Assembly (NCBI RefSeq): GCF_011397635.1
Contig: NC_064761.1
Coordinates: 25,213,643 to 25,277,642 of the forward strand
Reading direction: 5' to 3'
Origin: Epinephelus fuscoguttatus
Taxonomy: Eukaryota > Chordata > Actinopteri > Perciformes > Serranidae
DNA: 64,000 nucleotides
Part shown: piece by piece, positions 37,497 to 49,600 of the stretch
Position numbering within the stretch: the first letter of the stretch is position 1
How the letters are laid out: every line of letters begins with the position of its first letter
The notes under the pieces: generated by a model
What the model saw: only the letters and a program-made list of their open reading frames with translations
Told to the model about the DNA's origin: nothing
The model's database searches: none
Position numbers and translations under genes: made by a program

Positions 37497-37670
37497 TCAA
37501 AGCATCATGACATGACTGAGAACACTGTCATACCGTTGGCAGCAGCACAGTGCAGATGAGTATCTGACGTTAGTGTCTGTCTGACTGCTCGATTCTGCGA
37601 CAGGAAAATCTTTCTGCTCTCTGAGGAACTTCTGCAGGTCCGTCAGCGGGAACCCATCCTTTTGGAATTT
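37497..37670 (-). CDS. mcoln2: mcoln2 last coding exon as read
   Basis: The acceptor CACAG at 37675-37671 is followed by [15 protein letters not shown] and, near the end, SALCCCQR, which matches the cysteine-rich palmitoylation area of mucolipin tails. The reading frame then continues to a TGA at 37499-37497 with an unfamiliar ending (SVLSHVMML). A plausible donor (CAACG|GTATGA) lies right after CCCQ, so a further short exon with the dileucine-type ending normal for the family may exist. I could not find one by eye. Confidence 0.75.
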   Translation of the reverse strand, partial: KFQKDGFPLTDLQKFLREQKDFPVAESSSQTDTNVRYSSALCCCQRYDSVLSHVMML

Positions 37671-40600
37671 CTGTGGGTGAAAACACAAAGAAATGCAAGC
37701 AATTAAACAACATATTCAAAATTGCATAGCAGCACCTCTTTTCAGTGGACGATGAAGAAGAATCTAGACAACATGGAACAAACAATTAAAAGAGAGTCTT
37801 CAGATTCTGAAATTTTGCACCTACACATTTTTGGAGGGTTTCAACATTTGTCTTGCGACTAATCAATTTAATCAATTGTGTCAAGGGGCGTGGAATTAAA
37901 GTTGAATCTGTTAAGTACCACAGCTTTCAACTCACTAAAACCAAAGCAGAAGTACCTTGATGGTCTCGTAGGCGTCGGTGATAAGGGCGATGAAGAGCGA
38001 CAGCACCATGTAGATGAACAGGGAGATGAAGGAGTAGAGGTACGCTCGGCTGAAGAGCCACACCAGAGTGTTCTTGTCCTTCAGCTGGGCGAAGGTTTCA
38101 AACATGTCGTCGCCGTTCAGCAGGGAGAACAGACACTCTGCTACACGACTCAGGCCCTCAAACTAGAGACATGGAGGAGAGGATGGAGATTGGATTAAAG
38201 TTATAAACGGGTAACACAAGTTAATATGTTTTGAGATTATGGATAGGATAGCAAGGCTGAAAAATCTATTTCTGCTACACATTGTTTTAAATCTTCAGAC
38301 CCCTAACAAAAGAAATTGAGAAAAGAAAAACTTGAACTGACTCAATGACTCTGTAACATGTACAACCTGTGGGGCAAGTAAACGTAGGTTTATTTTAGGG
38401 GTTATTAATTAAATAATCATCATTTAATCTTTTTTTTCTTCTTCTTTTTTTCCCTTTTTTATTTTTATCTTTTTCTTAATTCTATTTTACTTATTATTAT
38501 TTCTGTTTTTATTTTATTTTGCTTATTGTTAGGTTTATTTTTTTTTTAGTTAATTTTTCTTTTCTTTTATGTATGTGGACGGGATGATGGATTGGGGTGG
38601 GTGTGGGGTCTGTATGAATATACGCCTTGAAAACTGCTGTATATATTTGTGTAATTTAATGAAAATAAAAAGTAGTTAAACAAATAATCATTTCCAATCT
38701 AGTAACAAGCGAAAAAAAGCTGGGAACCAGAAGACCACAAGAAGATGCAAAAGTACTAAGACAGTGGTTTCCAATTTGTCCAGCCACGGGGTCCAGATTC
38801 TTCCTTAGGGCCGGTTCATAGTCGACGCAAAGGCACGCAGACGCCAATGCATTGGGACGCATTGAGACGCATTGGCCGCCATGATGCGTGCTTGCATCTC
38901 AAAATGTGTTGTCCATTTTTTTGATACGCAATGCAGCGGCATGTGTAATACCATGCGTTGCCAGCGGGGGTGATAATGCAAGTTGAAATTAACCACTTTT
39001 ATTATTCACAGAAGAAGCAGTTATAAAATATGGCAGGTGAGGAGGAAAAACTTTGTGAACTCGTACGGGCACACCCCCATTTATATGACAGTTCGAGTGC
39101 CCTGCACTCTAATAAAATAGCAGCACTAGCTAGCTACAGCAGTACTAGCTAGCTGAATGTACCGGTGACTCTGCTACCCCCATTGCGCGAGCGATGTATT
39201 GCATTTCAAGTGTCGCCCACGTCGCTTGCGTTTAATGTGTTACCTATGAAAGGAAGTGTGTTGCTTGCGTTGCTTGCTCGCGTTGCATGTGTCGACTATG
39301 AAACGGCCCTTAGTCATTAGTTCAAGGTCCACACAGTTAAATATATTCAGCGTTTGGCCATGTCGTTGAGCCAGTTTGCTGTCTCTGTCAAGTAGCTGTC
39401 TGTTCTGTCACTCTTTCTACAGCAGGAAACAGCACTTCAAAATAAAAGCTCTGTGCCAGAAAGTCAATGAACTTTAACATAAAGTGTGTTTTTTACAAAC
39501 TTGACACGTCCGTGAGTCACTTGCAGTCCTTTCAGAATTGCCCCGCGACCCCCCAGTTGGGAACCACTCTACTGTGTGACACAAGCACACCCAGTTAAAA
39601 AACTTTATTGTGTCTGTATGCTGTGCTTTTTCCGAAGTGCATCTTTTGAAAGAATATAGAATATAATAAGTATGTTTTCTTTAGTGTATAATCACCTGAA
39701 AATAAGAATCATTGCATTTTAGTTACCTTAGAATAAGCTGTTTATACCAACATGGGGAGCAGGGCCTCGTCTATGGAGACTGCTACACTGCACCACCATG
39801 TTTCTACCAAACACTGACTCTGAATGGGGCCATTTGCATTTTTGCGTCGGCCACTAAAGTTAGCAGCCCCTTCGCCAGGAGAATGTCGGAAAACACAGAT
39901 TTTTTTTTTTTTTTTTTTACGTGAAACTGCTTTATTCTGTGTTTTTATCAATTTAAATCACCAGGTGCATTTGTTTTGGAGAGGAATAGAGGAATAGACC
40001 TCTGCAGATAATGTGGCTTCTAGTAAAAGCTTCCTGAACATCTCGATCTTAAGTTATCAAAGACAAAAGGTGCGCACAAATTAGCAGGTGCTGGGCTGGC
40101 GTTGGAGAATCACTGATTTGTAACATGAAACTGCTTTATTCAGTGTTTTTACTGGTTTAAATCAGCAGGTCGGTTTGTTTTGGAGAGGAATAGACCTCTG
40201 CAGATAATTCAGCTCCCTGTTAAAAAACCTCCTGAGCAATGAACACTAAAGGAATTCTGACCAGGAGAAGTTTCGGCTGATTGCAATCTACAATCACCAA
40301 TAGATGCCACTTTATCTCCCTAAATTTCACACACTGCTCCTTTAACATAGTTTAACTAAACACAAATGTTGGTCCTTACAGAGATAGGGTTACAAAGAAG
40401 GAGGAGGTGCAGGGGACCAACAGAAGCGTGACAGTTGATAGAGGTGGAATGATAAAGACAGGAAGGCACACAAAAAGAAAGATGGCCAAAAGGGTGAGCC
40501 TGTAAGCCTGACACAAACGTTATGAAAGAAGCTGTGATAGCATCTAAATACAACATCCTACTGCGAGGGTATGGATTCCAGCACTTGAAGACGTGTGGGA

Positions 40601-43600
40601 TGGCAAGTCCAAGAACATCCTCTGTTTATTCCTTCAGTAAATACACAGAGGATCCTGGAGGGGCTGACAGCACACTACAGGGGACTCCCCGAGCCGCCGC
40701 AATGTAAATATCGTGACCAATTCTCAGTGGACTGTAACAGTGGACAAACAGAGAACTGGAACCTGTTTTAGTTCAAATGCAGACACAACAAGGCTGCAGA
40801 TCACTTTCACTTCCACTGAAACTGCAATTAATGAGACAGTAATGTTATACATATTAAACTTGTCTTATAGGGTCGGATATGGAAGCATAAATGTATTTAA
40901 CAACCAATCCTGTACATCCTGTGGATATGATTCATCACTCAGTTCATGACTCAAGAGCATGGGATCCTCAAGTAAACTCACCAAACAAATGCACTTCGAA
41001 AACAGTCCGCAACTTATTTACAGTAGCTACTCCTCTTCAGTTTAAGACTGTAAGCATTTCCATTTGGTCAGAGAGACATCACTTGGCCCCGGGTGGCTGA
41101 TTTCACTCTATCTCACATCTGTCTCCCCTACAGTACAAGCACCACCTTGTTTAGACGCCCACTGCTGCTCGGACTTCCGTAAATTATTTATCTTAATGGG
41201 CGAGGACAGCCAAACACACACATACTTTCCCTGATGGCACTCGCCGTCCAAGGATCTCCCACTTAAGGTGATCATCTGAGTTGAAGCTGAGGACCTCGCT
41301 CATCAAAATGACCCTGTGACTGCACTTTAGTTTCTGTTGACTTTGTGTTTTCAGAGTATACAAAAACAACATTTTCTGTTCCTGAATTTTTGTTATTAAT
41401 TGCAGCATGTGCAGTTTTTGCTAGGGTGTGTGAACTTTAAGAGGGCAGTAAACTTGCTCCATTTTGGGTGGCTCAATTATCAGTGTTGTGGTGACTCAGG
41501 GGTTTAAGATGCTGATCATGACATCCCCAGTTTGTGCCCTGTAGGCGACCTTCATTGCATGTCATCCCTCTTTTTTCTCCCCGTATTTCCTATCACCTCT
41601 GCACTGTCCTTGTCTGATTAGGGAGACAAATCTTTAAAAATACAAAAAATGTGGTTGTTTCAGTGACAGACAACGCTGTGGATATGTGTGTGTGTCCATG
41701 TGTGTGCATGCATGAATGTGAAAACAACTTGTGTTCCAGTTTCAGATGTTCAAAATTTGGTTTTAAGGACAGAAAGCTGCTTTTGATGAAGCTGGATGTT
41801 TCATTGACAAGACCTATAGTGACGCCTAGTGGTTGTATATGAAGTGTCTCGTTCCTGGTCAAGGAAGCAATTTAAAAGGACATAATGTTGACACAGCAAT
41901 TCAAAAGCTAAATAAACGTGGGACAAAGTCTGATAAGTTGCAGTTTTCTGAAACAATTTTAAGGAAACCTATGACCTATAATCAGCTGTATTATTTCCTT
42001 TTAAATGGGGTAAACATATCATCAGACACCTGGAAGGAAATTTGTAGTGAGGCACATTTGACGACTAATTCCAGTATCTGGTGAGAGTTTAAATAGAAGG
42101 TAGTAAGATATTTCCAGACCACACAAGTAACAGTTAAGTGGGCTGGATAAAATGTGGCCAAAAAACTGCCCTGAGAGCAGTGTTCCATCAAAATATCCCT
42201 AAAAATCCAAGGGTGATTTGAGCAGAGGGCAAAAATGTATCTATTACAAATCACTGTGGGGGCTGTGATTAAATGTATCACAGTTAGATGGTTGAATCCT
42301 GAACCTGAACCATTAAGTATAAAAACAATATGGGAACTGTATGAGATGGAACAAATCACATATGCATTGAGGCTGCAAAGACCAAAATTTATAAAGAGGT
42401 GGAGTCCTGTAATGAATTTATTAATGCAGTAAGGGAGCTCTAAAATCTATATCCCCTTTCTAGCCCCATCCCACTTTTATATTTTTAAGTTTACTCTGTT
42501 TTTTATTTACATTATTTTTTCTTCTCCTTTTACTTGTCTTAAACCTGGACATAAGACATTACGGCAGCTAAAAACTTTGTACAATGATCAAATCACTGTG
42601 TGAGCTATGTAAAAACTACTGCTTGTATAGAATGCTGAGGTTGAAATAAAAAACAAGTTTAAAAAATGGGGTTTACATGGTACAGAACACCTGCATTCAT
42701 TCAGAGCAATGCACATCGATTTATACTTTTGTAATTTAGAGAATATTTTGTACTCAGAACATATAAATCTAATGTTTCTGAGTACAAATGTGCACACTTA
42801 ATCTAAATAACACAATGTAATTACCCTGAACACTGACTGGACTCAGTCTGAATAGATTTTGTTCAATCACAGAATGCTGTTTCAGCCAATTTAAAGACGT
42901 GTACACATAGATGTTTCGGAACTCCTCGTGCAAACTGATTCTTGCAGGCTCAGCAGTTCTGCAGGAAGGGGCTAAGTCACTAAAACGAGCCTTCATAGTT
43001 CCCCTAATTTCCCACAACCCTGACAATAATAGCCAGTGCGGAGATTCAGACCAGCAGCTGCCTCCCTCACCATAAACTCACTTCTCCAATCTGTGGCTCT
43101 CAGGCCTCCAAATCCCCTGCTCTCACAGACCAGTTAAAAGAGTTACCTTCTCATGGTAAGGCCCCAGTACGATCCAGCCGCAGAAGGTGTAGCCGAGGTA
43201 GATCATGCCGGCACAGCAGCAGAAACGCAGGACTTTGGGGAAGGCTGCTTTCATGGTCAGAATTAACACCTGGTCACACAGGAAGTACGGAGACATGACG
43301 TTATTGTTAAGCCACATCCAAATCATGACAGAATTTGTGAAGACATTTGATTATAGGGGTTAAAATAAACCATGATCAACGAGAGATAAAGGACTCACAT
43401 TGTATTTCTGGAAGTATCCCAGGTACCTGATGACGCCAACCCACACCATCAATGTCGACGTTCCCAGGAAGATACTGCACACATCATAACTGGTCAGACT
43501 CTACAGGGGAGGGAAACAAAATCAGAAGAGCACAGCTGTTTACTCTTTGTCTTACTGGGAAATCTGGCCCTCAGTGAAGCCCTGTGGGATTAGCTAATAT

Positions 43601-46600
43601 TTAGCCTTAGCTGTACAGCACACAGGTTAACACAGAGTCAGCACGAGTTACTCAACTTTAAGCAACATGACTGTGGTTATGATTTTACTGCAACAGGCAT
43701 GTCACTTGGGGGAAACTGATCTACGTAGATTATTTTATTCGGGTTCAAAGTACAATGAGGAACCGAAATATCTGATTAATTGTTAACTAAGGTGTGACAT
43801 AATGTGACATTTGACTTTTCTGCTCTAGGTTTATAAAACAAATACCTCAGGGAGGACATTTTGTACTCAGTAAATTTAATAAATTAGCCATGTTCCCCAT
43901 CGTGTTTACATACTTTATTACATGTTTTATATTCTTCATGCTGGGAGTAATCCAGTTGTTTTTGTAGTTGTTTTTATCATTTCTTCATTGCCCCGTTTGA
44001 GTTGACTTGACAAATTCAGGGCTTTGTCATTTTGCTGTCATTTGAAAGGTTAAAATACTAGCAATCTGAAAAAAGGCAGCCATTTTGACTTCCTAAAGCA
44101 GGAAAGGAACAGGTGGAATTAGTGAGATTGAAAGGGATGCTTTGCCAATTTTCAACCAGCTTTGTATCAACACAATGTGGGCAGTATGTATAAATGAACT
44201 GTGGAAAACTTCCCTCCATCTTACCAGTGCCCAGATCTCCCTGCTGAGGCGAAACTGTTGCTTTAACTATAGATAGTACTTCTGCTTTAAGACACAAAGA
44301 GTATAGAAGTGGATCTCTCTTTATTTCTCTCTCTCAAACTCAGATCAAACAGTTAAACCAGGCAGCACTTATCTAATATCAACCAAGATTCTGTTACTGT
44401 ATCGCTGATGTCTCACCTAAAAAGCCTTCTGAAGCATATTTTAGTGCACTTTTTAGGTGTAATATGAGAGTGTGTGAACAGGAAGTGGGCACCATACTGT
44501 TTCCTGTATCGTGTAAACAGAGACTGAAAAAACTGGGATCAAACGGTAAAACTAATAAGCAGCGTAGACCAAATATGAATCAAGATTCTGTTACTGCATT
44601 GCCTATTTCTCATCTAAAATGTTTTCAGAAACATAATTTAGCTCTTCGTTTAAATATAAGATCTTTTGTCACCAGCCAGCCACCATATTTTTTCCCCAGA
44701 CGTGTAAAGCCCAGTTCAGAGTAAAGATTCACAACTACACGAGTTGAAACAGGCAACTACCTGCAATGCATCGTTCTGCAACGCTCTAAAAACCTGCCAT
44801 TCACACCAATGCAACTAGATGAGATGGTATATCATGTCTATGCAACAACTCTCTGTACTTCTGTTCTGATTTCCAGCTTTTCAGGCTTATTTTGTGGCTG
44901 AATATAATTTGTGGCTTCTTAAAATATGAATGACGATAGCGATGGAGAGATACTGGCTAAAGTTACATTTGTAGTGGTGACTAAATGGCAAAAAACAGAA
45001 ACAGAACGAGCACCAGATGGACTGTATTCATAATAAATACGCCACAAAGACATAATTGTCCAGCGCCCACCGTCTGACTCACTGTGAGGATGGAAACAGG
45101 GGGCTCGGCGGGGAAGGAGCACCTGCAGCAAGCAAACACACCATCCGTAGTCATCTTGACTTAAACAGCAGACTACACCATAAGCCAATTGGCTGTTGAA
45201 ACAGGTGATGTGCTTTATGTTCTAAAAACCAGCCAGCGATTTGACCAGCTGAGTTGCAGGTGACACCATCAGCCGGCTTGAGTCGAGCTCAGATGGCCAG
45301 TTCACACTGCTGCAACTTTTCTCTGCAACATTCAAAAACTGGTTTCCTCACAGCACGAATCTTTGGTCTGAACTGGGCTTTAGTCACATTACGTCTCCCA
45401 CCAGCGAGAGCATTTATTGGTCCGGTGCGGCACAGTGCATTCTGGTAGTTGTAGGTTTTCTACCTCTTCAGCAAAAGGAAATGCCACAGCCCTTTTACTC
45501 TGTTATGTTAAAAGTATGTGTGTCTTTCTATTGCATAGACAGCCCCGTTTTATGAAACAACCATCTTTCCAGCAGTGGAATATTTCTTTAATGACGCGTA
45601 TTTCCAGATCACTGCCAAGAGTTATCCTCAACAGCACACTAACCACTAACAACAGGAGACCGGCAGTGCTTTCCTCTAAAACAAAAGCTCAGTCAGAGGG
45701 GAGTGTGAATAAGGGAAATGTTTATTTCTACTTCTGTGAAGCTTGGGGTAAACACTCCACATGGTGGTTATAAAAAGGACAGACAGTCAGGTTCAAATAA
45801 ATAGGTCAGGTCTGAACTGTGTCTACATTGAATCTTTTCACTCCAAAGTCCACCAGACACTGAGACACTCCCTGACTTTTACTGCTCAGTGGCTTTATAA
45901 AATCACAGGGTGATCATCAAAGGTGATGCTATGCAGATAGCTCCACATTATGATGCTGACTGCTTGAAATTTTTAGTTTTAATTCTTTTTTGCAGTACTG
46001 GGAGAAGAAAATGAATACAAAAACGTTTTGTCGACTCCCCTTTCACATTTATTCCAAGTCAGTTTTGGGCCCCATACGGTAACTGTCTCTCTAGGACAGA
46101 AGTACATGATTCAATATACCTTTGCTTGTATTTCCATCTTCAGTATGGATCCTACTATGGCCAAGAGGTCGCTTACGATGACCAGCACATACCAGCCGTT
46201 CAGAAACTCGCCCTGGTCATCCTCACACACTTTACGGTTGTAGTTCTCATGGGAGAATCTGGAGAATCTCTGAAAAAAAAAAAAAAAAGACACAAATGTA
46301 AATTCAGGCTCACATAGAAAAAGATGTACAACAAAATATAAATTCCAGTCATTAGATAGACATTACAACAAGATGCTTGTGTTGCAAATGCAAGACACAT
46401 TCATCCATCTGTCTACATGTGATATAAATGGTACTTCAGATATCGGAATAATGCTTATTGTGACATCTGGTTTGAGAAGAGGAAAAAGATAAAAGACTGA
46501 AAGGTTATAAACAATTAGAAACTACATAAAGAAGTATAGACTAATGACTAGAAACAGGAAGGACTGACAGAGGAAGAGCCAGAGAGAAAGAAATAAAAGT

Positions 46601-49600
46601 TATATATAATTGTTATGTACGACATTATGTGAGCAGAGACTGAACAGCTGACCTGGAGTAACCTGACAGCCAACACGATGGAGCGGGTGCACAGCACAGC
46701 CGATGTGAGGCAAACAAGAATGACGAAGGCGTCAAACACCAGCAGATAGTGTGTGTTCTTCTGAGCTGAAACAGAGACAAAGTGTGTGAGTGTATGTGAG
46801 CAGGAGGTTTATCTTTCACACAACTCCCTCACACTTATTACTGATAAGTGGGGGTTTCCAGGAAAACGTCTCACTAACAGTCAACAGTAAAAGGCATTTA
46901 CATCTTGTGAGCCAAACAGGATCGTTTTTATGTTTTCTGAAAATACAGACGTTGAGGAATTTGGGGAACATGCAGGACATAAAAAAATTATAGATAACTG
47001 CATAGAGGTATTTACAGGCCACCTACCACAGAGTTTTTAAATAGTAATTGACATGACTTCACATACACTCACTGGCCACTTTATTAGGTACACCTGTTCA
47101 ATCACTTGTTAATGCAAATAGCTAATCAGCCAATCATGTGGCAGCAACTCAATGCATTTACGTATGTAGACATGGTCAAGACGACCTGCTGAAGTTCAAA
47201 CCGAGCATCAGAATGAGGAAGAAAGGGGATTTAAGTGACTTTGAAAGTGGCATGGTTGTTGGTGCCAGACGGGCTGGTCTGAGTATTTCAGAAACTTTCA
47301 CACACAACCATCTCTAGGGTTTACAGAGGATGGTCTGACAAAGAGAAAATATCCAGTGAGCAGCAGTTCTCTGGGTGAAAATGCCTTGTTGGTGCCAGAG
47401 GTCAGAGGAGAATGGCCAGACTGGTTCAAGATGATAGAAAGGCAACAGTAACTCAAATAACCACTGGTTACAACCAAGGTCTGCAGAAGCCCATCTCTGA
47501 ACCAACAACATGTCGAACCTTGAAGCAGATGGGCTACAGCAGCAGAAGACCACACCAGGTGCCACTCCTGTCAGCTAACAACAGGAAACTAAGGCTACAG
47601 TTCACACAGGCTCACCAAAACTGGACAATAGAAGATTGGAAAAACGTTGCCTGGTCTGATGAGTCTGGATTTCTGCTGCAACATTCAGATGGTAGGGTCA
47701 GAATTTGGTGTAAACAACATGAAGGCATGGATCCATCCTGCCTTGTATCAACAGTTCAGGCTGGTGGTGGTGGTGTAATGGTGTGGGGATATTTTCTTGG
47801 CACACTTTGGGCCCCTTAGTACCAACTCAGCATGGTTTAAACACCACAGCCAACCTGAGTATTGTTGCTGACTGTGTCCATCCCCTTAGGACCACAGTGT
47901 ACCCATCTTCTGATGGCTACTTCCAGCAGGATAACGCACCATGTCACAAAGCTCAAATCATCTCAAACTGGTTTCTTGAACATGACAATGAGTTCACTGT
48001 ACTCCAATGGCCTCCACAGTCACCAGATCTCAATCCAATAGAGCACCTTTGGGATGTGGTGGAACGGGAGATTCACATCATGGATGTGCAGCTGACAAAT
48101 CTGCAGCAACTACACGATGCTATCATGTCAATATGGACCAAAATCTCTGAGAAATGTTTCCAGCACCTTGTTGAATCTATGCCACCAAGAATTAAGGCAG
48201 CTCTGAGGGCAGAAGGGGTCCAACCCAGTACTAGCAAGGTGTTCTTAATAAAGTGGCCGGTGAGTGTATATTACATTACTAATTCAACCTCTTTCCCTCA
48301 CGTAAATTCTTCCTTTGAACCTTTAAACATTATTACATTAATTGTAGGGCTGCACAGTATACTGTTTTTTTAATCATCAACTTAAATCACATCACAAAAA
48401 ACTGCTACTAACTCTCAGTAAGGCATCATCTGATTAGTCAGAATCTGCATGTGAGTGAGGATGATCAGACTGGTGCTGTTGTAATACAGCATGGTTGAAG
48501 AAATAAACGGACACAAGATGAGGACAGACGAAAGTGCAAATGCCACAGAAGAACTGGTGCCTAAAAAAAAAATAAAAATAAATAATAGCACACCAGCCGT
48601 CTGCCAATATTTTGGACACAGAAGAGACGAACTGGCACAAACAGAGGTATTGTGCAAGTCTGAGTGAAGACCTAAGCAAACTTCAATAACCGTTTCATTC
48701 ACAGCAAGAAACAAAAACTGTAGGTTTGGGGCGTCGGTGGCTTAGTGGTAGAGCAGGCGCCCCATGTACAAGGCTGTTGCCGCAGCGGCCCGGGTTCGAC
48801 TCCAGCCTGTGGCCCTTTGCTGCATGTCACTCCCTCTCTCTCTCCCCCCTTTACGCTTGACTGTCCTATCAAATAAAGGCTAAAAATGCCCTTAAAAATA
48901 TATATATCTTAAAAAAACTGTAAGTTTAATTCATGAGGTCAACAAATTATGGATTTTAAAAGACAGATTGGACAAGACGAGTGAACTTGGCGAGCTCCAG
49001 AAGCATTTTGTCAGGGGGTTAAAAACACAGTGTGACATAAAAGTGACAAGAAAGGGAGAAATTTCTAAATATTAATTTCTCAACTACACCTTACCTGTCC
49101 CAGATATCTTCCAGTCTCGACACGCAGAGCTCTGAGTATCTATGTCCAGGAAGATTTTCACCTTTCCACTGTGACACTGGTTGTCAAATGTTATCTAAGG
49201 GAACAAGGGCAAAGGAAAGTAGATTAGTAAAATAATGAGATAAGAAGGTGTCTTATCATTAAATGCTGTGTGGGCAATAAGTTTGAAAGATAAAATTGGT
49301 TTCCTTATGGTGTCTACAAAATATCCTCTGAATGATGGAAAGATTCAAATTGTTGCCCCAAATGTTATGGCTGAACCGTACCGTAACGTAGAACGAGTAG
49401 CAGTCAGGTAGCTCCCGTCTGCGCACCGTCTGCAGGTTGATTCCTTTCAGCTGGAAGGTTATTTTGATGTCAACAAGCCTGAAAGCACAATGGAGGATTT
49501 TAAATACATTATATTTTACATTAGAAGAAACATGTAAATTATGTGTGTTTGCTTGTTTACCTGTAAAAGTCCAGATCAAAAAAGGATGAATTCTGGGTTC

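Noticed and set aside
37878-38198. 106-codon plus-strand ORF
   Set aside because: Antisense shadow of the mcoln2 pore exon.
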